Positions 47,691-56,559 of a stretch of 64,000 nt of DNA are shown here, one piece after another. Made by a program: the position numbers and the translations under genes. Origin of the DNA: Niabella yanshanensis (GTDB lineage: Bacteria > Bacteroidota > Bacteroidia > Chitinophagales > Chitinophagaceae); the NCBI RefSeq assembly GCF_034424215.1, contig NZ_CP139960.1:5394001-5458000 (forward strand). The letters run 5' to 3'. Each line of letters opens with the position of its first letter. Position 1 is the stretch's first letter. The notes under the pieces were generated by a model. The model was not told the origin of the DNA and ran no database searches. It saw nothing but the letters and a program-made list of their open reading frames with translations.

Positions 47691-47716
47691 TACTTATACC
47701 AGGTGGTGACAGCCCG

Positions 47717-48655
47717 TTATTTTAAATGGAGCAACCTGCCTACCTGTTCGGGATCTTTAAAATTAACGCCTGGATTTTTGGCTGATAGTTGCTGAACCTT
47801 GCCACTCTCAATAAATACAAAACGGAAGTTATATTTAAAGTCTACCGTCGGCTCCAGTTCATAGTCAGTCGGGTTATCGCTTACAAATGTTACACCTATT
47901 TGTCCTCCCCGTACGATGAAATGATAAAGGGTTGCAATAGTGGTGCCACCACCGGCTCTGGCAATAGTAAAGGAATAAGGTAATGGATAGAGCCGGTAAA
48001 ATCCGGGGTTTACCAGCAGCTGCTCTCTTCTCCACATGGCGGCAACGTAGCCGTTATTCAGTTGTTCCTCGCTGATCCCCGGCAGTTCATAAAAGACAGG
48101 CCCTGTGAATGATGAAAAAGGTTGTGTAATGAAGCTTCTTACACCTTGTGTGCCGTCTTTGCCTCTTAGTTCCAGGCCCAGGCCCCAGCCCCCGGCTGTT
48201 TTAGGGCCATAGAGTAGGTAAGTCGCTTTGTTCAGGTAAAAGTCACCCGCGACTCCATCTGCCGGCGTAGGATCTGCAGTGCCGCTTAATATTTTACTCC
48301 CGGCAGTGCCCGCTACACCTTGTTGTCCCTGGCTTCCGGTAGCCCCTGTAGCACCGGTGGGCCCAACCAGGCTAAACGAATTGCCCCAGCCATTGTTTGT
48401 TTTAGGGCCATAAAAATTTCCGTTAGATGTATTGAGATAATAGTCGCCAACATTGCCGGTAGTACTGGAGGGGGGTGTTGCACCGGCATACACAACACTG
48501 CCATCTTTACCCGCCGGGCCTGCTACGCCCTGTTGACCTGTGGGCCCCTGGGGGCCAACCGGACCAGCCGCGCCGGTATCTCCTTTTTTACATGAAATGA
48601 ATAACAGTGCAATGGTCAGGCATAGGATGGGGTACAGGCATAATTGATCTTTCAT
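47717..48655 (-). CDS. Collagen-like repeat lipoprotein
   Basis: The 312-residue protein has a lipoprotein signal (LTIALLFISC, acylated Cys ~22). It then has GXY triplets (GDTGAAGPVGPQGPTGQQGV), a module GDYYLNTSNGNFYGPKTNNG, a second GXY block (GPTGATGATGSQGQQGVAGT), a second module GDFYLNKATYLLYGPKTAGG, a short third GXY and a C-terminal domain of ~130 residues. The alternating duplicated units are typical of surface-exposed collagen-like proteins of this phylum. Function unknown; likely cell-surface. Confidence 0.85.
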   Translation of the reverse strand: MKDQLCLYPILCLTIALLFISCKKGDTGAAGPVGPQGPTGQQGVAGPAGKDGSVVYAGATPPSSTTGNVGDYYLNTSNGNFYGPKTNNGWGNSFSLVGPTGATGATGSQGQQGVAGTAGSKILSGTADPTPADGVAGDFYLNKATYLLYGPKTAGGWGLGLELRGKDGTQGVRSFITQPFSSFTGPVFYELPGISEEQLNNGYVAAMWRREQLLVNPGFYRLYPLPYSFTIARAGGGTTIATLYHFIVRGGQIGVTFVSDNPTDYELEPTVDFKYNFRFVFIESGKVQQLSAKNPGVNFKDPEQVGRLLHLK

Positions 48656-48889
48656 GATTGCGTTTTAAAGTTTTTGAATGCAGGGATTGACAGCACAAAC
48701 CTAGAAAATTAGGTTAAGGCGTCAGTTCGCATAAACAAGCGACGCTCAAATTAGGTATTGGTTTTTTGTTTAAGCGCTACGCTATTAGGTATGCGGTCTA
48801 CGTGCATAGCAACCGTACTCAAAACGGTGAACCATAACTTGTGTACCAAGAATCACAACCTGCTATAAACTATCCTTCGGAAATTGACA

Positions 48890-50572
48890 TTATCTTTTGG
48901 CTGCTCTTGTATCTGCCAGGTATTGCTCAAACTCTGGCAAAGTGAAACTACTAAGGTTGAAATCCCTCGTCAGGCCACCCTTTTGGGCTGCCAGTACTCC
49001 GTACCTGATGTCATAAAGCCCGGCTATAGAATGTGCATCAGGGTTAACAGACAGGGGAACACCCTTTTCCATAGCATAGCTGATCCATTGCCAGTCGAGG
49101 TCAAGCCTATGCGGATTGGCGTTTATTTCGATGGCTACTTTATTAGCGGCACATGCATCTATGATCTTCTGATGGTTGATGGGGTAACCGTTCCGGCTTA
49201 ATAACAAACGTCCTGTAGGGTGTCCGAGTATAGTGGTATATGGATTTTCTATAGCTTTAATAAGACGTTGCATCCCCTTATCTTCCTTCATGTACAGATT
49301 ACTGTGAACAGAGGCGATAACCAGGTCGAAGCTTGCTAATACTTCGTCGCTGTAATCCAGGTTGCCGTCATTTAAAATATCACTTTCTATACTTTTAAAT
49401 ATCTTAAAAGGGGCTAGCTTTTTATTAAGTTCGTCAACCTGCTGATGTTGTTGCAGTATTTTCTCTTCCGACAGGCCATTGGCATACGCTGCCGTTTTGG
49501 AGTGATCGGAAATAACAAAATATTCAAAGCCGTTTTTAATAAGGTCTGTGGCGAGCTCTTCTATGGTATTCACGCCGTCAGACCAGGTGCTATGATTATG
49601 AATAATACCTTTTATATCGCTAACCTCTAAAACCTGAGGTAGTGTCTTGCTGATAGCCTGGTGAACGGCTTCGCTGGTTTCTCTATAGCAGGGAGGGACG
49701 AAATCCGCTCCGGCTTTTTCAAAGATATCTTTCTCCCCCGAAAATACGGCATTATTAAATCGGTCTTTTCCAAAATGCTCCATAAAGGCATTTATGAAGG
49801 ATTCGCCGGAACTATAAAGAAATTGTTTTTTGTAGAAATGATCCGTTCCAAAATAAAGCCGCAGTTTAAGGCCGTTAGTTAACTTATACAAAATGAAAGT
49901 TTCGGTTTCTTCCAGTAACTCAGGCGGGTAGGCCGTTTGAAATTTGGGTTTTATTGCATCGGGCGTTGCAGCAATTATAAATTCGAGTTCTTTGATGATA
50001 AGCATCTGGCGCCTGAAGTCGCCTGCAGGAGCTACTTTATCGGGTCCGAACAAACCGTTCAGGTAGTTTTGTATAGTTGGGTATATTGTAGCAACCTGGG
50101 CATACAGGAAGTGCCCGATATTTTGATTATAGAACTGAATAGCTTCAAGAACGTTAGCCTGTGTTTTGGCGCCAAAACCTTTATATCTTGTCAAGCGATT
50201 TTCAATGCAGGCATATTCCAGTTCACCAATCGACTGTATGTTCATTTCCTGCCATACAGTATGAATTTTCTTCGGCCCCAGTCCTTTAATGTGCAGCATT
50301 TCTCTAACACCCGCAGGCGTGTTTTCGATAATTTCCTGTAAGGCATTCATAGAGCCGGTATCCAGTAGCTCGATAATTTTTGCCGCTACTGACGGTCCTA
50401 AACCTTTTATTGCAGCAATAGCGTTTCTATCCGTTTCCTTAAGCGGATACTCCAGTTTTTCGATATGGAAAGCGGCGATGGAATAAGTTTTGGATTTAAA
50501 CGAGTTTTCACCATTGATATCCATCAGCTTTGAAAGCAGGGAAAAATGTTCGGCTATGTCTGCATTGTTCAT
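48890..50572 (-). CDS. PolX-like protein with PHP domain and degraded polymerase site
   Basis: The 560-residue protein has helix-hairpin-helix repeats (IKGLGPSVAAKIIELL ~55-70, IKGLGPKKIHTVW ~95-107, YKGFGAKTQANVLEA), a PolX-like nucleotidyltransferase region and a PHP domain. The polymerase metal motif is damaged: residues ~184-200 read GDFRRQMLIIKELEFIIA, where active members have GSxRR...DhDhL, so both Asp are lost. The PHP site is intact: HNHSTWSDG (His325, His327), ISDHSKTAAYANGL, ASVHSN, GHPTGRLL and NPDAHSI. It is probably a DNA-binding nuclease or phosphoesterase rather than a polymerase. Confidence 0.88.
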   Translation of the reverse strand: MNNADIAEHFSLLSKLMDINGENSFKSKTYSIAAFHIEKLEYPLKETDRNAIAAIKGLGPSVAAKIIELLDTGSMNALQEIIENTPAGVREMLHIKGLGPKKIHTVWQEMNIQSIGELEYACIENRLTRYKGFGAKTQANVLEAIQFYNQNIGHFLYAQVATIYPTIQNYLNGLFGPDKVAPAGDFRRQMLIIKELEFIIAATPDAIKPKFQTAYPPELLEETETFILYKLTNGLKLRLYFGTDHFYKKQFLYSSGESFINAFMEHFGKDRFNNAVFSGEKDIFEKAGADFVPPCYRETSEAVHQAISKTLPQVLEVSDIKGIIHNHSTWSDGVNTIEELATDLIKNGFEYFVISDHSKTAAYANGLSEEKILQQHQQVDELNKKLAPFKIFKSIESDILNDGNLDYSDEVLASFDLVIASVHSNLYMKEDKGMQRLIKAIENPYTTILGHPTGRLLLSRNGYPINHQKIIDACAANKVAIEINANPHRLDLDWQWISYAMEKGVPLSVNPDAHSIAGLYDIRYGVLAAQKGGLTRDFNLSSFTLPEFEQYLADTRAAKR

Positions 50573-50614
50573 TCATGCAAAATAGCAAACAAAACGGAAT
50601 ATGAGTTTATGGGT

Positions 50615-50646
50615 AGATAAAAAAAACCTCCCGGAAAGGGAGGTTT
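50615..50646 (-). terminator. Terminator of the histone-like gene
   Basis: On the minus strand AAACCTCCC and GGGAGGTTT (plus 50624-50632 and 50638-50646) pair around TTTCC and are followed by eight T. Confidence 0.85.
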
Positions 50647-50668
50647 ATAATTTTTTAAAAATCAGCGC

Positions 50669-50938
50669 TTATTTTTTCTTAGCTGCTGCTTTTTTAGGAG
50701 CTGCTTTCTTAGGAGCTGCTGCTTTTTTAGGAGCTGCTTTCTTAGGAGCTGCTTTTTTAGGAGCCGCTTTCTTAGGAGCTGCTGCTTTTTTAGGAGCCGC
50801 TTTCTTAGGAGCTGCTTTTTTAGGAGCCGCTACTTTTTTAGGGGCTGCTGCTTTTTTAGGAGCCGCTTTTTTTGCTGCTGCTTTCTTAGGAGCTGCCGCT
50901 TTTTTAGGAGCTGCTTTTTTAGCTGCTGCTTTTGCCAT
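50669..50938 (-). CDS. Alanine/lysine-rich histone H1-like protein
   Basis: The 89-residue protein is composed almost only of Ala, Lys and Pro in repeats of AAPKK and AAAPKK, with no other domain. It resembles the Lys-rich tails of histone H1-like (Hc1) proteins that bind DNA by charge. A -7 promoter box and a strong terminator frame it. The plus-strand frame across the same bases is only a shadow of the repeat. Confidence 0.8.
   Translation of the reverse strand: MAKAAAKKAAPKKAAAPKKAAAKKAAPKKAAAPKKVAAPKKAAPKKAAPKKAAAPKKAAPKKAAPKKAAPKKAAAPKKAAPKKAAAKKK
50680..50930. repeat. Low-complexity tandem repeat (about 15 bp units)
   Basis: The DNA encoding the AAPKK units consists of repeated GCTGCTTTTTTAGGA-like 15-mers and variants. 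Such stretches slip readily and may vary in length between strains. Confidence 0.75.
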
Positions 50939-50990
50939 TTGATTTTGAATTTAATTGATTAGTAAATGGGTTATCGACGGTAAAATTATA

Positions 50991-50998
50991 CAAAATTA
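50991..50998 (-). promoter_or_regulatory. Candidate -7 promoter box of the histone-like gene
   Basis: The minus strand reads TAATTTTG (TAnnTTTG) about 53 bases before the ATG at 50938. Confidence 0.45.
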
Positions 50999-51072
50999 GA
51001 ATACCGGCAAATTTTTTTTCCACAATTTATTAAGGCGTAAGGAATAGTTATTCACAAATGGATTATATGCAT

Positions 51073-51099
51073 AAAAAAAATCCCGCTGTTTGCGGGATT
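51073..51099 (-). terminator. Terminator of the rplU-rpmA transcript
   Basis: On the minus strand AATCCCGC and GCGGGATT (plus 51079-51086 and 51092-51099) pair around AAACA, followed by a T run. It lies 27 bases after the rpmA stop. Confidence 0.88.
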
Positions 51100-51125
51100 C
51101 AATAGTATCCAGAAAAAATATATTC

Positions 51126-51389
51126 CTAAGCTTGAGCTGCTTCAGAAACAGAAACGAAAGTTCTGTCTTTCCTCCCTTTTTTGAATTCTACTACACCGTC
51201 AGTTAATGCAAATAAAGTAAAATCTTTACCTACACCTACGTTAGTGCCGGGATGATAAACAGTACCACGCTGCCGAACAATGACGTTACCTGCAATAGCC
51301 GGCTGTCCGCCAAATATTTTAACACCTAATCTTTTGCTTTCCGAATCGCGACCATTTTTTACACTGCCTTCGCCTTTCTTATGTGCCAT
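51126..51389 (-). CDS. rpmA: Large-subunit ribosomal protein L27
   Basis: The 87-residue protein shows the L27 pattern: [49 protein letters not shown]. The basic N-terminus reaches the peptidyl-transferase centre. There is no N-terminal propeptide of the Firmicutes type. It follows rplU by 58 bases. Confidence 0.97.
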   Translation of the reverse strand: MAHKKGEGSVKNGRDSESKRLGVKIFGGQPAIAGNVIVRQRGTVYHPGTNVGVGKDFTLFALTDGVVEFKKGRKDRTFVSVSEAAQA

Positions 51390-51447
51390 ATTGAATTATT
51401 TAAAGTTGATATTGATAGAAGTTCTTAAAACAAATGCAAACTGGTAA

Positions 51448-51747
51448 TTAAGCTATGCCAGTTACTTTAATTTTAGTATAAGCGGTACGGTGACCTTTCT
51501 TTTTATGAAAACCTTTTCTTCTTTTGGTTTTGTAAGCAATAACAGTATCGCCTTTGATATGATCAACGATTTCGGCGCTAACTTTTGCTTTATTATCGGC
51601 GCCCACAGACAATTTTCCATCAGCGTGTACAAATAGTACATCTAGGTTAATAGAGTCACCTGCTTTACCTTCGAGGTGAGGAACAAATAATGTCTGATCC
51701 TTTTCAACTTTGTATTGTTGGCCTGCTACCTTAATTACTGCTATCAT
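51448..51747 (-). CDS. rplU: Large-subunit ribosomal protein L21
   Basis: The 99-residue protein starts MIAVIKVAGQQYKVEKDQTL and ends with the conserved basic segment YKTKRRKGFHKKKGHRTAYT, both L21 hallmarks. It is the first gene of the L21-L27 pair, with a well-formed promoter in front. Confidence 0.96.
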   Translation of the reverse strand: MIAVIKVAGQQYKVEKDQTLFVPHLEGKAGDSINLDVLFVHADGKLSVGADNKAKVSAEIVDHIKGDTVIAYKTKRRKGFHKKKGHRTAYTKIKVTGIA

Positions 51748-51765
51748 CTTTTAAAAATTAGGCGG

Positions 51766-51795
51766 CAAAGGTAGTTATTATTTCCGAATAATCAA
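51766..51795 (-). promoter_or_regulatory. Promoter of rplU-rpmA
   Basis: On the minus strand TTG (51795-51793) and TACCTTTG (51773-51766) are separated by 19 bases, a good Bacteroidota -33/-7 pair, 18 bases before the rplU ATG. Confidence 0.65.
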
Positions 51796-51847
51796 TAAGA
51801 AAACCAAACTTTATGTAAATCATTTTCTGTAACTAGATTTCTCCTGT

Positions 51848-51855
51848 TATTTTTG
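51848..51855 (+). promoter_or_regulatory. Candidate -7 promoter box of the GH3 gene
   Basis: TATTTTTG (TAnnTTTG) lies 45 bases before the ATG at 51901; the -33 element is weak. Confidence 0.35.
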
Positions 51856-51900
51856 CTTACATTTGATTGCCTGATACTCCCATTAAAGTTTCGTAAGTTA

Positions 51901-53400
51901 ATGAAAATCAAATCATTTTTAGCAAAACCGTTTGCTTCTATTGTTCATAAAAATATAAAGAAGGGAATGCTGACGGCCGTCGCTGATCAACAGGCAATAT
52001 TTAAAAACCTTATTAAAGTCGGCAAATCTACCCAATTCGGAAGAGATCACAAGCTGGAGGAGGTTTCTGGGTATGAAGAATTTCGGCAGGCTGTTCCGGT
52101 AAGAGACTATGAAGCATTCGCTTCATATGTCAATATGATTAAAGAAGGAAAGCACAACGTTTTGTGGAAAGGGGTGCCTATTTACTTTGCTAAAACATCG
52201 GGTACTACCAGCGGTACCAAATATATACCTATCACCAAAGATTCAATTGGTAATCATATTAACTCGGCACGTAATGCGCTCCTGTGTTATATGGCAGAAA
52301 CAGGGAATCACCATTTTGCTGACGGGAAGATGATCTTTCTAAGCGGATCACCGGAACTGGAGAGAGTAGGAGGCATTCCTACCGGAAGGCTTAGTGGCAT
52401 TGTCAATCACCATGTACCCCGGTATTTGCGTAAAAACCAGTTGCCGGATTACGAAACCAATTGTCTTGAGGATTGGGAAACCAAGCTGAATAAAGTGGTG
52501 GATGAAACGCTGGGTCAAAATATGACATTAATCAGCGGTATCCCACCATGGGTGCAGATGTACTTTGATGAGATCATTAAACGTACGGGCAAGCCGGTTG
52601 GGGAAGTGTTTCCTGATTTTTCGGTTATGGTATATGGAGGCGTGAATTTTGAGCCTTATAAAGCAAAGCTTTTACAAAGCATTGGCCGTAAAATAGACGG
52701 TATAGAAACATTTCCCGCGTCGGAAGGTTTCTTTGCTTTCCAGGATACACAAACAGAGCCCGGCTTGTTATTGAATACCAATAGCGGTATATTTTTCGAG
52801 TTTATACCTGAAGACGAAATATCAAAAGAAAACCCCCAACGGATATCGTTAGAGGATGTACAACCAGGTGTTAACTATGCATTGATCATCAACAGCAATG
52901 CCGGCTTATGGGGATATGATATAGGTGATATGGTGAAATTTGTATCAACCGACCCGTACAGGCTGGTGGTTACAGGCCGAACCAGGCATTTCATTTCGGC
53001 GTTTGGCGAACATGTGATCGGAGAGGAGGTGGAACATAGTTTGATGAAGGCGGCGCGCGAAGAAAATATCCATATTACAGAATTTACTGTGGCTCCTTAT
53101 GTAAATGAAGGAGAGGGCAAAAGCTATCATGAGTGGTTTATAGAGTTTGATACCTTCCCTGAGAATATGCAGGAGTTCTCTGAAAAAGTGGATGTTAACC
53201 TGCGGGAGAAGAATGTTTATTATGACGATCTTATCGCCGGAAATATTTTGCAAACATTAAAGATTACCCCGGTAAGAAAAAACGGGTTTATCGATTACAT
53301 GAAGTCTATAGGAAAACTGGGAGGTCAGAATAAAGTGCCACGTTTAAGTAACGATAGAAATATTGCCAATAGTCTGGCACCCTGGACCGAAAAGAATTAG
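51901..53400 (+). CDS. GH3-family acyl-acid amido synthetase-like protein
   Basis: From ATG 51901 the product is 499 residues. Blocks ILRY-like VPVRDYEAFASYVNMIKEGK, the nucleotide motif FAKTSGTTSGTKYIPITKDS, YGGVNFEPYKAKL, FPASEGFFAFQ and YRLVVTGRTRHFISAFGEHV match the GH3 fold of the ANL superfamily. Plant members join amino acids to auxin or jasmonate; bacterial members are mostly uncharacterised, so the substrate is open. Cytoplasmic, standing alone. Confidence 0.88.
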   Translation: MKIKSFLAKPFASIVHKNIKKGMLTAVADQQAIFKNLIKVGKSTQFGRDHKLEEVSGYEEFRQAVPVRDYEAFASYVNMIKEGKHNVLWKGVPIYFAKTSGTTSGTKYIPITKDSIGNHINSARNALLCYMAETGNHHFADGKMIFLSGSPELERVGGIPTGRLSGIVNHHVPRYLRKNQLPDYETNCLEDWETKLNKVVDETLGQNMTLISGIPPWVQMYFDEIIKRTGKPVGEVFPDFSVMVYGGVNFEPYKAKLLQSIGRKIDGIETFPASEGFFAFQDTQTEPGLLLNTNSGIFFEFIPEDEISKENPQRISLEDVQPGVNYALIINSNAGLWGYDIGDMVKFVSTDPYRLVVTGRTRHFISAFGEHVIGEEVEHSLMKAAREENIHITEFTVAPYVNEGEGKSYHEWFIEFDTFPENMQEFSEKVDVNLREKNVYYDDLIAGNILQTLKITPVRKNGFIDYMKSIGKLGGQNKVPRLSNDRNIANSLAPWTEKN

Positions 53401-53522
53401 TGGATGTTTTATTAGGTCTGTTGAAAATCAAAGAGCAACTTTGTGTTGGTTTTCGCAGTATCGTAATCATTATATGATACAATCGAAATAAAAAATATCA
53501 TCTCAATTTACGCGGAGAAGTT

Positions 53523-54677
53523 ATGGTTAAAAGAATAGGCATTTTTGGTTCAACCGGCTCTGTTGGCAAACAGGCACTTGAGGTTATTAAGCATAACCCG
53601 GATAAGTTCTCTGTAGAAATTCTGACTGCCAACAGCAATTACGAAGAATTGATAGAGCAGGCAATTGTACACGATCCTAATATTGTAGTGATTGGAGATG
53701 ATACTTATTACGAAAAAGTAAAGCAGGCTTTATCCAATACAGATGTAAAGGTATTTGCAGGCGAAAAGGCATTGGAAGAAGTAGCCGCCATGGATTGCTA
53801 TGATATGATGCTGGCAGCTATAGTGGGCTTTGCCGGACTGAAACCCACACTGAAAGCTATTCAAAGCAAGAAAGCTATTGCCCTGGCTAATAAAGAAACG
53901 TTGGTTGTTGCAGGAGATATTGTAATGGATATGGCTGTACAAAACCAGGTACCTATTATCCCTGTGGACTCTGAACATTCTGCTATATTTCAATGCCTGG
54001 TGGGTGAAACCCGCAATAAAATTGAGAAGATTTACCTGACCGCTTCAGGCGGCCCGTTCCTGGGACGGAAGACCAACTTTTTGGTGAATGTAAAAAGGGA
54101 GCACGCTCTGCAACACCCCAACTGGCAAATGGGGGCCAAAATATCAGTGGACTCAGCTACTTTAATGAATAAAGGGCTGGAAATGATCGAGGCAAAATGG
54201 CTTTTTAATTTACAACCCGGGCAGATAGAGGTATTGGTGCATCCGCAAAGTGCCATACATAGCATGGTGCAATTCGAAGACGGCAGCCTGAAGGCGCAGC
54301 TAGGAGAAGCTGACATGCGTTTGCCGATACAGTATGCGTTGGCCTTCCCGCATCGTATACCTAATGAATACCCCAGATTCAGCTTCAGGAAATTCAACAC
54401 ATTTACTTTTGAAGAACCGGATCTCCGTACATTCAGAAACCTGGCCTTATCTATTGAAGCCCTCGAAAAAGGTGGCAATTTACCCTGCGTTATGAATGCC
54501 GCTAATGAAATTGCTGTTTACGCTTTCCTGAAAAATAAAATCGGCTTCCTGGAAATGACTGATATCATTGAAGCCGTAATGGCCAAAGTGCCCTTTATAG
54601 AAAAGCCCTCACTCGATGACTACCTGAACAGCGATGCTGAAGCGAGAACTCTAGCCGCAGATATCATGAGCCTTTAA
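53523..54677 (+). CDS. dxr: 1-deoxy-D-xylulose-5-phosphate reductoisomerase
   Basis: The 384-residue enzyme commits carbon to the MEP isoprenoid pathway. The NADPH motif is GIFGSTGSVGKQALEV, then ALANKETLVVAGDIV, the metal/substrate site PVDSEHSAIFQCL, TASGGPFLG and SVDSATLMNKGLEMIEA, and VHPQSAIHSMVQF. Length and motifs are complete. ATG at 53523. Confidence 0.97.
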   Translation: MVKRIGIFGSTGSVGKQALEVIKHNPDKFSVEILTANSNYEELIEQAIVHDPNIVVIGDDTYYEKVKQALSNTDVKVFAGEKALEEVAAMDCYDMMLAAIVGFAGLKPTLKAIQSKKAIALANKETLVVAGDIVMDMAVQNQVPIIPVDSEHSAIFQCLVGETRNKIEKIYLTASGGPFLGRKTNFLVNVKREHALQHPNWQMGAKISVDSATLMNKGLEMIEAKWLFNLQPGQIEVLVHPQSAIHSMVQFEDGSLKAQLGEADMRLPIQYALAFPHRIPNEYPRFSFRKFNTFTFEEPDLRTFRNLALSIEALEKGGNLPCVMNAANEIAVYAFLKNKIGFLEMTDIIEAVMAKVPFIEKPSLDDYLNSDAEARTLAADIMSL

Positions 54678-54778
54678 GAAAGAAACATAGCCTGAAGACT
54701 ATTTAATGTAAGCTGTATCAACAAGATGCATTTCCATTTTCGGTGTAATGCCCTAAATTCGTGTTCAAACTTTTATCA

Positions 54779-55600
54779 ATGGTGAACTACAAATCAGCTG
54801 TTTGGTTATTGGCATTAACCCTTTTCTGTAATATCGTATCGGCGTCTAAGGTTGATACCGTGCTGACCCGGAGCACAGCAATGAAGAAAGATATTAAGGC
54901 CGTGGTGATTACACCGGATAGTTATAATAAATCGAAACAATACCCGGTAGTATATCTGCTACATGGATATAGCGGCAGTTACGCCAATTGGCCTAAAGCT
55001 GCTGCAGTACGGGAATCGGCCGACCGATTGGACCAGATCATCGTTTGTGCCGACGGAGGCTTTGGTAGCTGGTACTGGGATAGCCCGGTAGATCCTTCCT
55101 TTAAATATGAAACCTATGTTTCACAGGAGCTGGTAGCCTGGGTAGATGCTCAGTATTCAACTATTAAAAACCCCAAAGGAAGGGCCATAGCCGGTTTGAG
55201 CATGGGAGGCCACGGAGCTTTATATTTGGCCATAAAACATCCTGATGTGTTTGGTGCCACCGGCAGCATGAGCGGAGGAGTGGACATCAGGCCATTTCCC
55301 AACAATTGGGATATGGCGAAGCGATTGGGTAAATATGCCGAAGCGCCGGATCTCTGGGAAAAAAATACAGTTATTAATATGCTGCATTTGATTCAGCCTA
55401 AAACTTTAAGCATTATTGTTGACTGCGGAACTGAAGATTTCTTTTATGAAGTCAACCAGGAATTACACAGGCAACTTTCCTATAGAAATATCCCTCACGA
55501 TTACATAACCCGTCCGGGTGGTCATACCTGTCCTTACTGGGAGAATGCTGTTAAATATCAGTTGCTTTTCTTTCATAATTTCTTTTCGGGAAAGAATTGA
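54779..55600 (+). CDS. Exported esterase (feruloyl-esterase/EstD-like)
   Basis: From ATG 54779 the product is 273 residues with a signal peptide (SAVWLLALTLFCNIVSAS). YPVVYLLHGYSGSYANW carries the oxyanion region; the nucleophile elbow is AIAGLSMGGHGALYLA; the acid is in IIVDCGTEDFF; the His is in GGHTCPYW. This is the esterase D/feruloyl-esterase-like fold. A GTG at 54761 is a possible longer start. Confidence 0.86.
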   Translation: MVNYKSAVWLLALTLFCNIVSASKVDTVLTRSTAMKKDIKAVVITPDSYNKSKQYPVVYLLHGYSGSYANWPKAAAVRESADRLDQIIVCADGGFGSWYWDSPVDPSFKYETYVSQELVAWVDAQYSTIKNPKGRAIAGLSMGGHGALYLAIKHPDVFGATGSMSGGVDIRPFPNNWDMAKRLGKYAEAPDLWEKNTVINMLHLIQPKTLSIIVDCGTEDFFYEVNQELHRQLSYRNIPHDYITRPGGHTCPYWENAVKYQLLFFHNFFSGKN

Positions 55601-55761
55601 TTTTAATAGTTTATTGATTTTGAATCAATTGATTTATCAGAATCTAAATTTCAGCACAATATTTGTAATGTTGAGGTTGATGGTTCCCAAAATGTTTCAG
55701 CAGTGGTCGCTTGTGAGACCTTGCATATCAATATTTACTTTTCATAAAACACATAACGCTA

Positions 55762-56559
55762 ATGATTCAAAATACATTTGAGCGATTGGTCACCATAATG
55801 GAAACCCTTCGTGAAAAGTGTCCGTGGGATAAGAAGCAAACCATCCAGTCGTTGCGGCAAATGACACTCGAGGAGACTTACGAGTTAACAGATGCTATTC
55901 TGGATGAAGATTGGACTAACATAAAGGAGGAACTTGGCGACCTGTTATTACATATTGTATTTTATTCGAAAATTGCTGCAGAACAAAAGCATTTTACTAT
56001 AGACGATGTTGTCAATGCGATCAGCGATAAGCTGATCAAAAGACATCCGCATATTTATCCATCAGAAGAGCAAACAGAGGGCTTGTTGGAAGTGAAGAGT
56101 GAAGAGGATGTAAAGCGCAACTGGGAACGTATTAAATTGAAAGAGGGCAAAACTTCGGTTTTAAGTGGTGTGCCTACCTCTTTACCCAGTATCATCAAAG
56201 CCATGCGTTTACAGGAAAAAGCAAAACAGGTTGGATTTGAATGGGAAAAAAAAGAGGAGGTATGGGAAAAGGTTGAAGAAGAGATGGGAGAATTGCAAGA
56301 CGCGGTAAATGGGAAAGAGTCGCAATTACGACAGGAGGAAGAACTGGGTGATCTTTTGTTTTCGATAATCAACTACGCCCGGTTTTTGAATATTGACGCG
56401 GATGCTGCTTTAGAGCATACGAATAAAAAATTTAAAAGCAGGTTTACCCAGATGGAAGCCATAGCTGCCGGCAGCGGGCAAAGCCTCAATAGCATGACAT
56501 TGGCGGAGATGGATGCCATTTGGAACAGCGTTAAAAACGCAAAACCGGACAATGAATAA
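55762..56559 (+). CDS. mazG: Nucleoside triphosphate pyrophosphohydrolase MazG
   Basis: The 265-residue all-alpha NTP pyrophosphatase has two MazG repeats: CPWDKKQTIQSLRQMTLEET with KEELGDLLLHIVFYS, and EKVEEEMGELQDAVNG with EEELGDLLFSIINYAR. The acidic EExxE and ExxD motifs bind magnesium. It removes abnormal NTPs or lowers ppGpp-related pools. It overlaps the next gene by 8 bases. Confidence 0.95.
   Translation: MIQNTFERLVTIMETLREKCPWDKKQTIQSLRQMTLEETYELTDAILDEDWTNIKEELGDLLLHIVFYSKIAAEQKHFTIDDVVNAISDKLIKRHPHIYPSEEQTEGLLEVKSEEDVKRNWERIKLKEGKTSVLSGVPTSLPSIIKAMRLQEKAKQVGFEWEKKEEVWEKVEEEMGELQDAVNGKESQLRQEEELGDLLFSIINYARFLNIDADAALEHTNKKFKSRFTQMEAIAAGSGQSLNSMTLAEMDAIWNSVKNAKPDNE

Noticed and set aside
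50601-50942. Plus-strand frame with GAAFLGAA repeats
   Set aside because: It is the reverse reading of the AAPKK repeat gene; the minus strand has a start, promoter box and terminator.
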